This document shows, in pieces, positions 41,605 through 50,268 of a stretch of DNA of 64,000 nt. The translations under genes and the position numbers were made by a program. The stretch is from Salinispirillum marinum (GTDB taxonomy: Bacteria > Pseudomonadota > Gammaproteobacteria > Pseudomonadales > Natronospirillaceae), in the NCBI RefSeq assembly GCF_042651565.1, contig NZ_JBHSDF010000003.1; one strand, given 5' to 3'. The notes beneath the pieces were generated by a model. It saw nothing but the letters and a program-made list of their open reading frames with translations. It searched no databases and was not told the origin of the DNA. Each line of letters starts with the position of its first letter. The first letter of the stretch is position 1.

Positions 41605-42932
41605 TAGGCATCCTGCATCAGGCGTTCAATCTCGTCAGGGTCTTTGGGGACACTCAGAGTGAAGTTCTCATGGCCTTCGACAGTGACCATGACATCGTCT
41701 TCAATGCGAATACCGATGCCACGCCACCGTGCGTCTACCCGTTCATTATCCGGAGCGACGTATAAGCCCGGTTCAATGGTCAGGCACATGCCCGGTTCCA
41801 GTTCGCGCCAATCGCCATTGTCTTTCTTGTAGCGCCCTACATCGTGTACGTCCATGCCCAGCCAATGACTGGTACGGTGCATGTAAAATTCCCGGTAGGC
41901 TTCTTGTGCGATCAATTCTTCTACTGGGCCTTCTAGTAAACCCAGTTCCACCAAGCCAGTGGTAAGCACCTGCAAGACCGCTTCATGTGGTTGATTGAAA
42001 TGATTGCCAGGCTTCACTTCGGCAAGGGCGGCCTTGTGGGCACGCAACACCCAATCGTAGAGGGCGCGTTGTTCCGGCGAGAAGCGTCCGGAAACAGGAA
42101 AGGTACGGGTGATGTCAGCGGCGTAGTAATCCAACTCACAACCGGCATCAATCAACACCAGGTCGCCGGTTCGCAAGAGTGATTTGTTTTCGGTGTAATG
42201 CAGCACACAGCCATTGGCACCGCCACCGACAATGGCGGAATACGCGGGCAGGCGCGCGCCATGCCAGGCAAATTCATGGTTAATTTCAGCTTCTAACTGA
42301 TATTCATGGGTAGCACGTTTGGCCATGCGCATCGCCCGCTTGTGGGCTTCGGCACTGATCAGTCCGGCATGGCGCATAATGGCGGCTTCAGCGTCCGACT
42401 TATACAAGCGCATTTCGTGGGTAATCGGATTCAAATTCTCAAGCCGTTCCGGGGCGCGTGCACCGCGCCGGGCTTGTGCACGCAAGGTGTCGATCCATGC
42501 CATCACTTGCATGTCCAGCCCTTGATCTTGCCCCATGGGAAAATACACCTGGCTGCACCCGTCCAGCAGGGTGGGCATCAGCTCGTCCAACTCATCGTTT
42601 GGGTAGGCCTCATCGGCTTGCAGGTGTGCTTTCACCCCTTCCGGCCCAAGGCGATAGCCGTTCCAGATCTCCATGTCACGGTCACGTTCGCGGCAAAACA
42701 GAATAAACTCTCCATCCGCCCGGCCGGGCATAAACACGGCCAGTGCATCAGGCTCGTTGAAGCCGGTGAAGTAGAAGAAGGTGCTGTCCTGGCGAAACGG
42801 ATAATCCACATCGTTGTTGCGCAGGCGCTCGGTGGCGGACGGCAAAATGGCGATGCTGTTGGGTTCCAGTTGCGCCATCAAACGGTGGCGACGAAGCGCA
42901 AACTCTTCCGGAGCAATGGGGGTGTGTGACAT
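41604..42932 (-). CDS. pepP: Xaa-Pro aminopeptidase P
   Basis: 442 residues, matching E. coli PepP (441). It removes N-terminal residues preceding proline. The pita-bread catalytic domain has metal ligands in LVLIDAGCELDYYAADITRTFP, the His in HRTSHWLGMDVHDVG, and Glu residues in LTIEPGLYV and GIGIRIEDDV. The N-terminal domain (PEEFALRRHRLMAQL) is the usual aminopeptidase P N-domain. It lies 21 bases downstream of the UPF0149 gene, the order seen in E. coli as ygfB-pepP. Confidence 0.96.
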   Translation of the reverse strand: MSHTPIAPEEFALRRHRLMAQLEPNSIAILPSATERLRNNDVDYPFRQDSTFFYFTGFNEPDALAVFMPGRADGEFILFCRERDRDMEIWNGYRLGPEGVKAHLQADEAYPNDELDELMPTLLDGCSQVYFPMGQDQGLDMQVMAWIDTLRAQARRGARAPERLENLNPITHEMRLYKSDAEAAIMRHAGLISAEAHKRAMRMAKRATHEYQLEAEINHEFAWHGARLPAYSAIVGGGANGCVLHYTENKSLLRTGDLVLIDAGCELDYYAADITRTFPVSGRFSPEQRALYDWVLRAHKAALAEVKPGNHFNQPHEAVLQVLTTGLVELGLLEGPVEELIAQEAYREFYMHRTSHWLGMDVHDVGRYKKDNGDWRELEPGMCLTIEPGLYVAPDNERVDARWRGIGIRIEDDVMVTVEGHENFTLSVPKDPDEIERLMQDA

Positions 42933-42953
42933 AGAGTTTTACGTCTTCTTGGG

Positions 42954-43514
42954 TTAATGAAGGGTGGGCTTCTCGGCCTCGGCCGTGATGCCCAGCACCA
43001 GTTGAAAGTGATGCGCTGCCAAGCGGACATGCTCGGTTAACGCGGCATAGTCTTCTTCAGCTTCCGCGTCACTTTCTGATTCTACGTCCAATTGCGCAAT
43101 GGCGATCAGATCTTCCAGCAATTCTTCGTCTTCACCTTCCGGTGCCGTCAATTGGCCGGTTACTCCGAGCGTGCTGACAAAACCCGCACACCAATCAGAT
43201 AAGGCCTCTAAGCGGTCGGGCAGTGGTGCGTCGTCCGGAAGCATGAGCGTTAAGGCGAAGTTTTCCGTTTTTAGTTCGGTCAATGTGCCATCGTACAAAT
43301 GATGCAAAACCGTGGTGTGTTGCTCGCTCAATTCGGCGTCTATTTCCAATGCTTCGCAGGCCGCCGCAAGCCACGCAGCGCGATCCAAACGTTGTCCGCT
43401 CACCAGACGCGCGGTTAGGCTGCCATGCAAATACGCCAAGGATTCCGTCGGGTCGAGATCGGCCAGGACATCATCCAGCGCATAATAATCGTTTTCCACC
43501 GTGCTACGCTCCAT
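42954..43514 (-). CDS. UPF0149 (YgfB/YecA) family protein
   Basis: 186 residues, all-helical and acidic. Family features include SLAYLHGSLTARLVSG near the N-terminus, LPDRLEALSDWCAGFVSTLG in the middle and DYAALTEHVRLAAHHFQLVL near the end. YgfB in Pseudomonas has been linked to beta-lactam resistance through ampDh3 expression; whether this copy does the same is not shown. First gene of the unit with pepP and DUF6122, divergent from the zapA gene group. Confidence 0.88.
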   Translation of the reverse strand: MERSTVENDYYALDDVLADLDPTESLAYLHGSLTARLVSGQRLDRAAWLAAACEALEIDAELSEQHTTVLHHLYDGTLTELKTENFALTLMLPDDAPLPDRLEALSDWCAGFVSTLGVTGQLTAPEGEDEELLEDLIAIAQLDVESESDAEAEEDYAALTEHVRLAAHHFQLVLGITAEAEKPTLH

Positions 43515-43667
43515 AGCCAGCTCCTATTCACAATTTCGCACTATGCTAGCATCCTTGACGCTGGTACGCTAAGGCCCTTGACGCGGATCGATACGCTGGC
43601 CTTGGCCGGTAAACGGTTCAATTACCCCGCGCAACCCGATATTGATGACAGAGCAGGGAGTAATGGC

Positions 43668-43877
43668 ATGTCACAAGATGAAATGATGGCCTTGGAAGCG
43701 CGGGTAGACGAGCTCCTGCGTGAGTTCCAACGGCTTAAACGTGTACAAGCTGCCCATGAAGAAGAGCGTCGTGGGTGGGCGGCCGAAAAAGCCGATTTAG
43801 AAAATAAAAACCAGCAAGCGCGGCAACGGCTGGAGTTTGTTATTGCCCGATTGAAAGAATTTGAGCAGGCATCATGA
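43668..43877 (+). CDS. TIGR02449 family coiled-coil protein
   Basis: 69 residues, nearly all charged heptads (LEARVDELLREFQRLK, LENKNQQARQRLEF), ending LKEFEQAS. It is a small soluble coiled coil of the family routinely found just upstream of zapA, hence a possible role in division, though untested. The ATG at 43668 has CAGGGAG upstream; the longer in-frame frame would run into the divergent gene. Its end overlaps the zapA start by four bases (ATGA). Confidence 0.85.
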   Translation: MSQDEMMALEARVDELLREFQRLKRVQAAHEEERRGWAAEKADLENKNQQARQRLEFVIARLKEFEQAS

Positions 43878-44167
43878 AAGCCCACAATACCGTAAAATTG
43901 ACCATCTTAGACCGTGACTATAACGTGGCCTGCCCGCCAGAATCGGAAGCGGAATTGAAGGCGGCGGCGTTGCAACTGCATCAGAAAATGACCGAAATCA
44001 AAGGCTCGGGAAAAGTTTTTGGCGTTGAGCGTGTGGCGGTCATGGCGGCGTTAAACCTGATCCATGAATTGCGTCAGAAGCAGGTCGCGAATCAAGCCTC
44101 GAACGAATCCATTGCGCGACTGATTGGCAAGATAGATGCCGTGTTGGACGATACGGATCCAGTTTAG
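43874..44167 (+). CDS. zapA: Cell division protein ZapA
   Basis: 97 residues. It cross-links FtsZ filaments and supports Z-ring assembly. KLTILDRDYNVACPPESEAEL matches the ZapA N-terminal domain, followed by the long C-terminal coiled coil (GVERVAVMAALNLIHELRQK). ATGA overlap with the upstream gene indicates coupled translation. The 6S RNA gene follows, as in E. coli. Confidence 0.93.
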   Translation: MKAHNTVKLTILDRDYNVACPPESEAELKAAALQLHQKMTEIKGSGKVFGVERVAVMAALNLIHELRQKQVANQASNESIARLIGKIDAVLDDTDPV

Positions 44168-44252
44168 TCCGGACCGTTAAAGATAAAGCCACCAAATACA
44201 CGAAATTACATTGTCAACGCTGTATTCGAAGTTTAGATCAGTATACTAGGCA

Positions 44253-44430
44253 CTGTCCCTGGTCTATTTGCCAGTCGATACGTCCTCGAGCCGATATTAA
44301 TTATCCTGGAGATTTTGCGTTGGCGATGTGTGCACGTCCGCTGGTCGGAACGCCTAATTCGTCACCAGAGTCACCACCTTGAACTCTTCGGTTCAAGGCC
44401 ACACTCGACAGCGGTAGTATCGGGGATCCT
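44253..44430 (+). ncRNA. ssrS: 6S RNA
   Basis: The 178-base segment between zapA and fau holds the conserved pieces of 6S RNA in order: the closing-stem strand GTCCCTGGT, GAGCCGATATT, CACCTTGAAC facing GGTTCAAGG, and ACAGCGGTAGTATCGGGGAT at the 3' end. The two ends pair (GTCCCTGGT with ATCGGGGAT), giving the long rod with a central bubble that mimics an open promoter and binds sigma-70 RNA polymerase. TATACT at 44242-44247 is the likely -10, placing the 5' end near 44253; ends are approximate. Confidence 0.93.
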
Positions 44431-44435
44431 ATTTT

Positions 44436-45029
44436 ATGAGCAACACCGCAGACCGAATCCAGCTCAGGCGCGAGCTGAGAGCCCGTCGGCGCGGCCTGTC
44501 AGAGTGGCAACAACGCCATGCAGCGCTGCGCATCGCCCGCCGTTTGCAACATCACCCTTGGGTACATCAAGCCCAACACATTGCCTTGTACTTGTCGAAT
44601 GACGGTGAAGTGAGCCTACAACCGTTAATTCACCTGCTTTGGTTGCAGAACAAACACGTCTACTTGCCGGTGGTTCACCCGTTACAACAACGCATGCGGT
44701 TCGCGTTGTATCGCCGACATAGCCTGATGCGGCGCAATCGTTTTGATATTCCCGAGCCGCGTACGACAAAACACCGAGCGCCCTATGAACTGGACTTGGT
44801 CTTGCTACCGTTGGTGGGCTTTGATGCTCTCGGCCAGCGGTTGGGTATGGGCGGCGGCTTTTACGACCGCACCTTTGCCCGCCGTGGCATGCGGCCATTG
44901 TTGCTGGGTATTGCCCATACCTGCCAACAGGTCGCGCGTTTGCCCAATGCCCCGTGGGATGTGCCTTTAAACGCCATTGTTACTGACACGGCTTGGATTT
45001 CGCCACGGCGGCCGCATGTACCGTCTTAA
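44436..45029 (+). CDS. fau: 5-formyltetrahydrofolate cyclo-ligase
   Basis: 197 residues. It converts 5-formyl-THF to 5,10-methenyl-THF using ATP. The N-terminal helical part (LRRELRARRRGLSEWQQ) and the ATP-site motif GMGGGFYDRTFARRG are clear, with PLVGFDALGQRLG before it. Directly downstream of 6S RNA, the same arrangement as ygfA behind ssrS in E. coli, where the two are cotranscribed and processed. Confidence 0.94.
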   Translation: MSNTADRIQLRRELRARRRGLSEWQQRHAALRIARRLQHHPWVHQAQHIALYLSNDGEVSLQPLIHLLWLQNKHVYLPVVHPLQQRMRFALYRRHSLMRRNRFDIPEPRTTKHRAPYELDLVLLPLVGFDALGQRLGMGGGFYDRTFARRGMRPLLLGIAHTCQQVARLPNAPWDVPLNAIVTDTAWISPRRPHVPS

Positions 45030-45055
45030 CAGTAAACACAGAACAGGAGTTCGTT

Positions 45056-46000
45056 ATGCCAACCGTCGCCCTTGCCCTTGGTAGTGGTGGAGCCCGTGGG
45101 ATGGCCCATATTGGGGTTATCGAATGGTTACAGAAACACGATTTTGAAATTGTCAGTATTGCCGGTTCATCCATTGGCGCGCTGATAGGCGGCATGCATG
45201 CGGCCGGAAAGCTACAAGACTATCGTGACTGGGTGACCAGTTTGGAGCGCTCCAGTGTATTACGCATGCTGGACTTATCGTTTTCTCGTTCGGGGATCTT
45301 CAAAGGCGAGAAAGTCATTAAGCTACTGCGCGACATGACCGGCGACCTGAACATCGAAGACCTGGCCATTCCATTCACAGCGGTGGCGACGGACTTGAAC
45401 CGGGAGCGCGCGATTTGGCTGAATAAAGGCTCGCTGTTCGACGCTATTCGCAGTTCTATTGCGGTGCCTTCGGTGTTTACGCCGCACCATTACATGGGCC
45501 GCTGGCTGGTGGATGGCGGCTTGGTTGACCCCGTGCCCGTCGGCCCGACCATGAATGCAAACGCCGACATCACCATTGCCGTGAACCTAAACCACGCGAT
45601 TGATGAAATTGAACTCTTGGGTGAGGCCACACCCATAAAACCCCGCAAACGCCCGCTGAAGAAAAAGGTGGAAGAGCCAGAAGAGGATGACAGCCGTTGG
45701 CCTGCCTTCAGTGCCATGTTGGACAGCATTCGTGGCATGCACAAAGACAAGCCCGAACAGCAAAACAGCATGAACATGGTGGATGTGTTGTTCCGCTCAT
45801 TCGACATCATGCAATCACAGATTACCGATGCGAGGCTGGCGTCTTATCGGCCGGATGTGGTGATCAATTTGCACCGGTCGGCCGGTGGATTCTTTGACTA
45901 TGACCAAGCAAACGAGCTGATTCAATTAGGGTATAACCTGACGGAAGAAGCGATCGGGCGGCAATTGAAATCGGTGCAGCTCAAAGACAAAACTCTGTGA
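45056..46000 (+). CDS. Patatin-like phospholipase family protein (RssA-like)
   Basis: 314 residues. The patatin Ser-Asp dyad is intact: oxyanion loop GSGGARGMAHIGV, nucleophile elbow GSSIGALIGG and DGGLVDPVPV. It should be a lipid acyl hydrolase in the cytoplasm or at the membrane; no signal peptide. A basic insert (PRKRPLKKKVEEPEEDD) follows the core and may be a flexible linker. The ATG at 45056 follows AACAGGAG; a longer frame overlapping fau is less likely. The true substrate is unknown. Confidence 0.9.
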   Translation: MPTVALALGSGGARGMAHIGVIEWLQKHDFEIVSIAGSSIGALIGGMHAAGKLQDYRDWVTSLERSSVLRMLDLSFSRSGIFKGEKVIKLLRDMTGDLNIEDLAIPFTAVATDLNRERAIWLNKGSLFDAIRSSIAVPSVFTPHHYMGRWLVDGGLVDPVPVGPTMNANADITIAVNLNHAIDEIELLGEATPIKPRKRPLKKKVEEPEEDDSRWPAFSAMLDSIRGMHKDKPEQQNSMNMVDVLFRSFDIMQSQITDARLASYRPDVVINLHRSAGGFFDYDQANELIQLGYNLTEEAIGRQLKSVQLKDKTL

Positions 46001-46005
46001 CAGTA

Positions 46006-46022
46006 GGCCCCGGAACGGGGCC
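46006..46022. terminator. Hairpin between convergent patatin-like and ilvA genes
   Basis: GGCCCCG at 46006-46012 and CGGGGCC at 46016-46022 form a perfect, all-GC seven-base stem with a three-base loop, in a gap of only 35 bases between convergent genes. There is no T-run. It probably ends transcripts from both sides. Confidence 0.6.
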
Positions 46023-46035
46023 GACGATTAAACGG

Positions 46036-47556
46036 CTATAAGAACATCCGATACACCGGATTTTCGGATTCGTTCCAGTGCTGATAATTCAGCTCTTTCA
46101 ACTTTTGCTGGAACTCGGCATTGTCCTCTCTTGGCACCTGAAACGCACAGAGTACGCGCCCATAGGCCGCACCATGGTTGCGGTAATGAAACAATGAAAT
46201 ACTCCAGCGCTTGCCCAATTTCTTTAAGAAATTCATCAAGGCTCCAGGGCGCTCCGGGAATTCAAAGCGGTACAACACTTCGGTAACGCTGTGGTGTGAT
46301 TTACCGCCTACCATGTGGCGAATGTGGGCCTTGGCGATTTCGTTGTCAGTGAGGTCCACCACCGGGTATTCCGCCGCACGCAACGAAGCCACCAGTTCGT
46401 TCTTTTCGTCTGCGCCTGACACCTGCACACCAACAAAAATGTTGGCATCGTTGTCATCGTCATACCGATAATTGAATTCCGTCACCGAGCGCCGTCCCAA
46501 CACCGCACAGAAAGCCAGAAACGCCCCGGCTTTTTCTGGAATCGTTACCGCCAATAAGGCCTCACGCTGCTCACCCACTTCCGCCTGCTCCGCCACATAA
46601 CGTAAGCGGTCGAAGTTCATGTTGGCGCCACTGGATATCGCCACATAGGTTTCGTCGGTAGTGCCTTCGCGCTGAATGTATTTTTTCACCCCAGCCAAAG
46701 CCAAAGCTCCGGAAGGCTCGGACACCGAACGGGTATCATCGAACATATCCTTCACCGCCGCACAGATTTCATCGGCGGTGACGGTAATGACTTCATCCAC
46801 ATGGTGCTGGCAAATTTTCCACGTTTCCGCACCGATTTGCGCGACCGCTACCCCGTCGGCAAAGATCCCCACTTGGTCCAGAATCACCCGTTCGCCCGCT
46901 TTCATAGCCGCCGCCAAACAGGCCGACTCTTCAAATTCGACCCCGACAATGCGGATTTCCGGGTTTAAATACTTCACATAAGCGGCCATGCCCGCGATCA
47001 AACCGCCACCACCGACCGGGATAAAGATGGCGTGCATGGGGCGACCATGCTGGTGCAGAATTTCCCGTGCAACGGTACCCTGCCCGGCGATGGTGTCCGG
47101 GTCATCAAACGGGTGGATATAGGTTAAGCCCTGTTCTTCCATCAATATCCGCGAATGCGCTGACGCTTCATCAAACGCATCACCGTGCAACACCACCTTC
47201 ACGTACTTGCCGCCATGACTGCGCACGGCATTCACTTTGATGTCTGGCGTGGTTTTCGGCATTACGATCACAGCACGGGTTTTCAGCAAATTCGCCGAAT
47301 AGGCCACGCCTTGCGCGTGATTGCCCGCCGAAGCACAAATTACCCCGCGGTCACGTTCTGCCTGCGTCAAATTCGCCAAACGGTTATAGGCGCCACGAAT
47401 CTTGAAAGAAAATACCGGCTGCAAATCTTCGCGCTTAATCAAAATCTGATTATTGAAGCGCTTGGAGAGATTGTGCGCAATGTCGAGCGGCGTTTCACGG
47501 GCCGCCTCGTACACTTTAGCGTTCAGTATTTTCTTAACCGTTTCTTCCAGAGTCAT
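46036..47556 (-). CDS. ilvA: Threonine ammonia-lyase, biosynthetic
   Basis: 506 residues. It deaminates threonine to 2-oxobutanoate, the first step to isoleucine. The PLP lysine is in FSFKIRGAYNRL and the phosphate-binding loop in PVGGGGLIAG. Two ACT-like regulatory modules follow from about residue 325 (LLAVTIPEKAGAFLAF, YRFEFPERPGALMNFL), the layout of the isoleucine-inhibited biosynthetic form rather than the short catabolic TdcB. A TGTTACAAT extended -10 lies upstream on the minus strand at 47601-47609. Divergent from rpiA. Confidence 0.96.
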   Translation of the reverse strand: MTLEETVKKILNAKVYEAARETPLDIAHNLSKRFNNQILIKREDLQPVFSFKIRGAYNRLANLTQAERDRGVICASAGNHAQGVAYSANLLKTRAVIVMPKTTPDIKVNAVRSHGGKYVKVVLHGDAFDEASAHSRILMEEQGLTYIHPFDDPDTIAGQGTVAREILHQHGRPMHAIFIPVGGGGLIAGMAAYVKYLNPEIRIVGVEFEESACLAAAMKAGERVILDQVGIFADGVAVAQIGAETWKICQHHVDEVITVTADEICAAVKDMFDDTRSVSEPSGALALAGVKKYIQREGTTDETYVAISSGANMNFDRLRYVAEQAEVGEQREALLAVTIPEKAGAFLAFCAVLGRRSVTEFNYRYDDDNDANIFVGVQVSGADEKNELVASLRAAEYPVVDLTDNEIAKAHIRHMVGGKSHHSVTEVLYRFEFPERPGALMNFLKKLGKRWSISLFHYRNHGAAYGRVLCAFQVPREDNAEFQQKLKELNYQHWNESENPVYRMFL

Positions 47557-47600
47557 GGTGCTGCCTGAGCTTGGGGGTGGATGAAATCAACAAGCGCTCG

Positions 47601-47609
47601 ATTGTAACA
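47601..47609 (-). promoter_or_regulatory. Putative extended -10 element of ilvA
   Basis: On the minus strand TGTTACAAT fits an extended -10 (TG, one base, then TACAAT). It lies about 45 bases before the ilvA start. No convincing -35 is seen, which extended -10 promoters can dispense with. No branched-chain leader peptide is obvious. Confidence 0.4.
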
Positions 47610-47759
47610 AAGCGGGCGGGGAAATGTATCGGTTGCGTTGGGGAAGTTTGGGTTTACCGCAAGTTGTCACAGCCCTAATTATGGTCGTGTTAGCAGAGAA
47701 GACGCAGACAATACACAAAACTAAAAAGTACACCCATACCCCCTTGCCGGTGATGCGTC

Positions 47760-47765
47760 TATAAT
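47760..47765 (+). promoter_or_regulatory. Putative -10 element of rpiA
   Basis: A perfect TATAAT lies 29 bases before the rpiA start, in the 238-base divergent gap with ilvA. No good -35 is found at the proper distance. The rest of the gap shows nothing else recognisable. Confidence 0.45.
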
Positions 47766-47794
47766 GAGTCGTAACTTCATTCAGGACAGGTCAC

Positions 47795-48499
47795 ATGACT
47801 CAAGACGACATGAAAAAAGCCGTTGCGGCAGCGGCGTTGGAAGAAATTCGTGGGCAGATCCATGCTGATTCGGTCATCGGTATTGGTACGGGCTCTACGG
47901 CGAACCATTTTATTGACCAATTGGCAGCGTTAAAAGGTAAATTCCGGGCAACCGTGGCCAGTTCCGAAGCCTCAGCTGAACGGTTGCGCGGGCATGGTAT
48001 CGAAGTCATTGACCTGAATGACGTGAAAGAGTTGCCGTTTTACATCGACGGTGCCGATGAAGCGAATTTGCAGTTGGCCTTGGTAAAAGGTGGCGGAGCG
48101 GCGTTAACGCGGGAAAAAATTGTCGCGGCCTGTGCCAAAGAGTTCATTTGCATTGCGGATGAATCAAAAGCGGTGGAGACGTTGGGTAAATTCCCCATTC
48201 CGGTTGAAGTGATTCCCATGGCGCGTAATTACGTGATGCGGAAGTTGGAGAAGCTCGGTGGGCGGCCAGTATATCGTGAAGGTGTGATCACCGACAACGG
48301 TAACATCATTCTTGATGTACATGGTTTGAACATCACCGATCCCAAGGCCATGGAAATTGAGATGAATTCTATCGTGGGTGTGGTAACGAACGGTATCTTT
48401 GCGTGTCGCAGCGCGGATTTGTTGTTGCTGGCCTCGCCGACGGGTGTACGTCGCCTATCCGTCATCAATACGCCGTCGCAGAAGGGCGAGTATTACTGA
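47795..48499 (+). CDS. rpiA: Ribose-5-phosphate isomerase A
   Basis: 234 residues. It interconverts ribose 5-phosphate and ribulose 5-phosphate. Motifs: IGIGTGSTANHFI, VASSEASAERL, YIDGADEANLQLALVKGGGAALTREKI with the catalytic region, and VNGIFACRSADLLL-like ending (VTNGIFACRSADLLLL). Divergent from ilvA, the arrangement seen in several gammaproteobacteria. Its 3' side is followed by a REP-like repeat cluster. Confidence 0.97.
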   Translation: MTQDDMKKAVAAAALEEIRGQIHADSVIGIGTGSTANHFIDQLAALKGKFRATVASSEASAERLRGHGIEVIDLNDVKELPFYIDGADEANLQLALVKGGGAALTREKIVAACAKEFICIADESKAVETLGKFPIPVEVIPMARNYVMRKLEKLGGRPVYREGVITDNGNIILDVHGLNITDPKAMEIEMNSIVGVVTNGIFACRSADLLLLASPTGVRRLSVINTPSQKGEYY

Positions 48500-48523
48500 G
48501 TTGCTTTAAGGTCGTTTGAACGT

Positions 48524-48643
48524 ATCGTAGGAGCGCAGCCCTCTGCGCGAAAATCGGCCAGAGGGCTGGCCTCCTACGATTATTGTTCGGCCAGAGGGCT
48601 GGCCTCCTACGATTATTGTTCGGCCAAGGGGCTGGACTCCTAC
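48524..48643. repeat. REP-like palindrome with 33-base tandem half-unit repeats
   Basis: A full palindrome at 48524-48580 has perfect outer arms ATCGTAGGAG and CTCCTACGAT and inner arms CAGCCCTCTG and CAGAGGGCTG. Its right half is then repeated in tandem: units of 33 bases at 48554-48586 and 48587-48619 are identical, and a third, partial and diverged, runs 48620-48643, into the stop codon of the DUF2147 gene. The GTAGGAGCG...GCGAA layout resembles Pseudomonas-type REP sequences. A second single copy is at 53319-53370. Confidence 0.8.
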
Positions 48644-49080
48644 TGCACCGCCTGCCACGTCTGCGTCCGCCCGATCAACGCAAACCCAATAAACCCGCGC
48701 ACTTCCAATGTATCGCCATTATCGGCTACGGTCAGCAAGGCTTTGTATTCTTTGCCGTTGGCCGGGTCGGTAATGGTGCCGCCGTTCCATTCTTGCTTGC
48801 CGGCATCCCAGCGTAAACCTTCGATAATCTGTAAGCCTTCAAAGGGCGCATCACGTTTATCGCCTTTGCATTGGTCACAGAACCACTGGTCACGTGGGCG
48901 GTCTGACTTGATGATTTCACGAATGTGCCCTACCAGCTCGCCGTTCACGACGTTCAACTCGACGCGGCTGCGTACGTCGCCCGTTTCGTCATCAATGGTG
49001 TACCAAAATCCCACTGGGCTGGTTTGTGCCTGTGCGGCAAAAGCGGTTAACACAAGGGAAAGTGCAATTAGCCAACGCAT
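48640..49080 (-). CDS. DUF2147 domain-containing secreted protein
   Basis: 146 residues with a signal peptide of about 19 residues (ALSLVLTAFAAQAQ), so exported to the periplasm. The mature part is a small beta-barrel-like domain: PVGFWYTIDDETGDVRS, a CDQCKGDKRDAPFEGL stretch typical of the family, WNGGTITDPANGKEYKA and LEVRGFIGFALIGRTQTW at the end. The function of DUF2147 is not known. Convergent with rpiA across the REP-like repeats; the last repeat unit reaches its stop codon. Confidence 0.88.
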   Translation of the reverse strand: MRWLIALSLVLTAFAAQAQTSPVGFWYTIDDETGDVRSRVELNVVNGELVGHIREIIKSDRPRDQWFCDQCKGDKRDAPFEGLQIIEGLRWDAGKQEWNGGTITDPANGKEYKALLTVADNGDTLEVRGFIGFALIGRTQTWQAVQ

Positions 49081-49201
49081 GTGCGGTGTCTCCTATTTAT
49101 TGTTGTGATGGACTGCAGGTACAGCGTAGATCAGCAACGCCAGGTTCTCCAGCGTTCTAAATTACAGCGTGTCGATTGTTGCCTGCGCGGACGGAATGCA
49201 C

Positions 49202-49229
49202 AAAAAAGGCGAGTCAATGACTCGCCTTT
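49202..49229 (-). terminator. Rho-independent terminator of the dpp operon
   Basis: GGCGAGTC at 49208-49215 and GACTCGCC at 49219-49226 form a perfect eight-base stem. On the minus strand the stem runs into six T residues (49202-49207). It is 20 bases past the end of dppF. Confidence 0.9.
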
Positions 49230-49248
49230 CGGCACAGAGCTGGGAACG

Positions 49249-50268
49249 CTAGATGCGTCCTTCTTCTACCGCAAAACAAGACGCCAAACTGTCACGCACT
49301 GAAATCAATTTCGGTCGTTCGGATTTGCAGCGGTCATTGGCGTACGGACAACGCGGGTGGAAAGTACAGCCAGATGGTGGATCAATCGGGCTGGGGATTT
49401 CCCCGGTTACCGGTTGACGCTTCCGTCCGCTCATTTCGTGGTCGGGAATAGCATCCAGCAGCATGCGGGTGTAAGGGTGCACGGGATTGGCGAACAGTTC
49501 TTGGCTGGGTGAATTTTCCACCATAGAACCCAAGTAGAGCACACCGATGCGGTTGGCCATGTGTTTCACCACAGACAAATCATGGCTGATGAACAAATAG
49601 GTTAGGCCAAACTCGTCTTGCAGGTCACGCATCAGGTTCAGAATCTGTGCCTGGACGGACACATCCAGTGCCGATGTCGGTTCGTCACACACCAAGAAGT
49701 CGGGCTGCGCAGACAGTGCGCGCGCAATGGCGATGCGCTGCCGTTGACCACCGGAGAATTCATGCGGGAATTTATGGCGGTCACGCCCGGCCAAACCGAC
49801 GGTATCAAGCAGCTTTTCAACCTGTTTGACCACTTTAGCTTTGTCTTTCTCAAGGCCGAAGGCATAGATAGGTTCGGCGATGATGTCCCCCACCCGCCAA
49901 CGTGGGTTGAGGCTCGCAAACGGATCTTGGAAGATCATTTGAATGCGTCGACGCAAGGTTTTGAAGGCTTCACCTTTCGAGGCCGCAAGATTTTGACCAT
50001 CAAAGGTAATGGTGCCACTGGAAGGACTGATCAAATCCACAATCAATTTCGCAATGGTGGACTTGCCCGAGCCAGATTCACCCACCAAAGCAAAGGTTTC
50101 CCCTTTGTTGATGGAAAAGGAAACCCGGTCGACTGCGGTCAGAAAACGTTTGGGTTCCTTCTCTAATACGCGGTTTAACCAAGGTTTCGAGACATCGAAA
50201 TGGCAGGATAAATCGTTGATTTGCAACAAGGCTTCGTTCGCCGTTCGCGTTTTAGGTTGTGCGGTCAT
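49249..50268 (-). CDS. dppF: Dipeptide/oligopeptide ABC transporter ATP-binding protein (DppF-like)
   Basis: 339 residues. Walker A GESGSGKSTIA, signature FSGGQRQRIAIARAL, Walker B FLVCDEPTSALD, and the C-terminal oligopeptide_HPY region with four cysteines (CTFHPRCPYANDRC, then C near the end) that can hold an iron-sulfur cluster in relatives. Its ATG overlaps the dppD stop (ATGA), with AAGGAG inside the end of dppD. Last gene of dppABCDF; substrate range (di- or oligopeptides) cannot be decided from this subunit. Confidence 0.92.
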   Translation of the reverse strand: MTAQPKTRTANEALLQINDLSCHFDVSKPWLNRVLEKEPKRFLTAVDRVSFSINKGETFALVGESGSGKSTIAKLIVDLISPSSGTITFDGQNLAASKGEAFKTLRRRIQMIFQDPFASLNPRWRVGDIIAEPIYAFGLEKDKAKVVKQVEKLLDTVGLAGRDRHKFPHEFSGGQRQRIAIARALSAQPDFLVCDEPTSALDVSVQAQILNLMRDLQDEFGLTYLFISHDLSVVKHMANRIGVLYLGSMVENSPSQELFANPVHPYTRMLLDAIPDHEMSGRKRQPVTGEIPSPIDPPSGCTFHPRCPYANDRCKSERPKLISVRDSLASCFAVEEGRI

